A DNA stretch of 64,000 nucleotides. Origin: Cristatella mucedo (taxonomy: Eukaryota > Bryozoa > Phylactolaemata > Cristatellidae). The notes under the pieces are model-generated. The model did not search any database. It saw nothing but the letters and a program-made list of their open reading frames with translations, and was not told where the DNA came from. The translations under genes were made by a program, and so were the position numbers. The stretch lies in the NCBI GenBank assembly GCA_009760855.2, contig WPIO01000003.1, forward strand, positions 5,894,501 through 5,958,500, in the 5' to 3' direction. Within the stretch, counting starts at the first letter, position 1, and each line of letters starts with the position of its first letter. This document shows, piece after piece, positions 62,081 through 64,000 of this stretch.

Positions 62081-63119
62081 AGTGTAAACATCATCCTGCC
62101 TGCTGGGTTTTCAGATTTCCTATTGGTTGTTATTTTCGAAGCTGTTCAGCGGTTCCTGCTAAGCATGCCATCGCTTGCTATCACTTGTGGCCTAAAGTCA
62201 CACCAAAATGTGTGCAAAGACAGAAGCGCACTAAAAAGCCACGAGACTAAGCTGAACCTTGCTAATCAAGGTGAAGGGTTTTTCATTTCTTCAGCTACAC
62301 TTCCCATGAACTGAGAGCATGGCAGCACAAGGAGTAGTCGAAGCTGATGTAAAACTCAGTCAATCGACCGCTTGGTTAACTAGTGCATTTAGCCGGCGAG
62401 TTATCTAGAGGTAAGTCATAGTTAAATACGTCAGATACGATTGATTGTTTATATAAACTCATCTATTGAGATCCGCTGCTTTTCCTCTTTGAACCTGGAC
62501 GTGAAGCTGCATTTGATTTTGAAATGTTAACCAGCTGCAAGTCTAGAAGTTGTTAATAATGAGGCTCCCCACTTGGCTAATCGGGTACTATTCCGCAGTG
62601 CTTGCTTTACTGACTAAACTTCATCTAGCCTGTGGTTAGATATCCTTGATCGGTGACAGAAAGACATCATGAAGACTGACTCCCGAGGCAGTGCTTTGAC
62701 CGAAATCTGTGAAGCAGTCCATCGTAGCAGCCTTACTATGGTCCATTATTTCTGCTGATGCTAATACTAAATAAATTTCTTTGCTCAGGTCAGTAGTCTT
62801 GATTTTTTGCTTCTAAATGGAAATAGCTTTGTAGGCATTTCTTAAATATGCTGAAATTCACAAATGTGGCCAATAATTAGAATCCTGTCTAGACATAAGG
62901 CTGAACACACATCACACTACTTATGATGTCAATCGCATTCCATCGCGGTTTTATTTTGAATGGAGAAATATTTATTCGAATCTTAGCGATATTATGTTTG
63001 GGTCAAACTTTAGATAAAACCTACACCAAAATCCCTCAAAACTACTAAGAGAGAATCAATCTAAATATATCTCAGCATAGCCATCCGGAATGTGAAAAGC
63101 TGTAAAGGTAGAATAAAAT
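62081..63119. other. No gene recognised
   Basis: The 110-codon plus-strand frame 61982-62314 overlaps the duplicated block and shows no domain or splice support. Confidence 0.4.
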
Positions 63120-64000
63120 AACATATCTCCAGTTGAATCAGCTAGAAATCTAGGTGTCATATTCCAAAGCGACCTATCGTTAGACGACCCTATCAGCTCC
63201 ACAGTCAAATCTGCCTATTTTCAGCTTCATAACATTCCTAAAATTCGGGCTTGTTTAGATAAAGATACCACATCTAAGTTGGTCCATGCATTCGTGACAT
63301 CCGTCTCGACTTCTGCAACTCACTGCTTACTGGCCTACCAGCATGTGCGATCAGGCGATTGCAGCTGGTGCAAAACTCTGCAGCTAGGCTTGTCTGTCGC
63401 GAGCGTCGCAGTTGCCACATTACTCCACTTCTCGCCGACCTGCACTGGCTACCAGTCAAGCAACGGATTGACTTCAAGGTTTTGTCACTCACTTTTAGGT
63501 CACTTCATTCTTTGGCTCTAGCCTATCTCTCAGATATACTTCGCCATCAGGCCAAGCATCGTACCACCAACTGTTCGGAATCCAAAGTCTACAAATACCC
63601 CGTACAGACCTCAAATCCTTTGGAGACCGTGCATTTAATTCGTATGCTCCCAAAGCCTGGAACTCCCTCCCGACTTGCGTCAGAACATCCCCTGATCTGA
63701 TGACATTTAAAAAGAACTTAAAAACACCCCAATTTAAGACAGCATTTAGTGGGTCCCTGTGATTCGTCCGTCATGTGCTTTTGCGAGCTGACACTGTGCA
63801 TGCTGCCACTAAACGCATTTGCATGCTGACTCTGTGCATGTCACCCCTAACCATGTTATTCATCTTGTTTGTTTATCAAGCATGATTTTACTCACTATTC
63901 AATTGCAATTCCATTTTTCAGCAAATGTAAAGCGCCTAGAGAGAGAGATTAAGTTCTCTGAGGCACTTTATCAAGTGCAATATTCATATTATTATTATTA
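63120..64000 (+). mobile_element. LINE-A copy running to the window edge
   Basis: Enters at the RT thumb (ISPVESARNLGVIFQSDLSL), continues [20 protein letters not shown] and [20 protein letters not shown] with one-base frame changes, then the 3' UTR, stem-loop (AAGCGCCTAGAGAGAGAGAT) and the beginning of an (ATT) tail at 63984-64000. Confidence 0.95.

Overview
This window is nuclear DNA from an animal, almost certainly an invertebrate. It is AT-rich and gene-poor, with spliced exons bounded by GT/AG sites, long introns, dinucleotide microsatellites, tRNA-headed SINEs and two families of CR1/L2-type LINE retrotransposons. There are no bacterial operons, intact tRNA or rRNA genes, CRISPR arrays or phage genes. 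The sequence alone does not fix the phylum; a sponge, cnidarian, cephalochordate or lophotrochozoan would all fit.

Genes. Everything I can support as host coding sequence lies on the minus strand and appears to belong to one tandemly duplicated family of secreted proteins related to the C-terminal globular domain of CTHRC1 (collagen triple helix repeat containing 1). Each copy splits this domain over two exons, here called N (CTHRC1 'RWYFTFNGAEC' half) and C ('EGLCEGIGAG...VGTC...TGW' half), joined in phase 1. N exons are at 2691-2883, 30304-30502 and, damaged, 15808-15911. C exons are at 2029-2210, 11817-12103 and 22198-22361, about 10 kb apart. Upstream candidates are a signal-peptide and Cys-rich first exon at 43332-43566, a paralogous first exon at 55140-55352, a short EGF-like exon at 38588-38684, a Cys-rich exon at 45937-46005, and several orphan exons (9652-9752, 38830-38915, 39313-39419). 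A likely transcript runs from 43.6 kb down to 22.2 kb, but only the N to C joins are firmly phase-matched. No Gly-X-Y collagen tract was found.

Mobile elements. LINE-A has a 3' end with a conserved stem-loop and an (ATT)n tail. It is present in about 18 pieces on both strands, nearly all 5'-truncated, some nested in older copies. LINE-B has an ACATT-type tail and a nearly complete but frameshifted endonuclease/reverse-transcriptase copy at 56470-59870, plus four fragments. At least five tRNA-like SINE heads are visible. One carries a LINE-A-like tail, and one overlaps the start codon of the first exon at 43566.

Layout. 0-9 kb: LINE-A pieces around the first CTHRC1-like exon pair. 9-23 kb: the second and third C exons with long unassigned introns. 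23-31 kb: largely unassigned, ending at an intact N exon. 31-44 kb: AT repeats, a GC-rich insert, LINE-A copies and the cluster of small upstream exons. 44-56 kb: a diverged segmental duplicate, the longest LINE-A copy and the second first-exon. 56-64 kb: the LINE-B copy, the decayed partner of the duplication, and a LINE-A copy running off the end.
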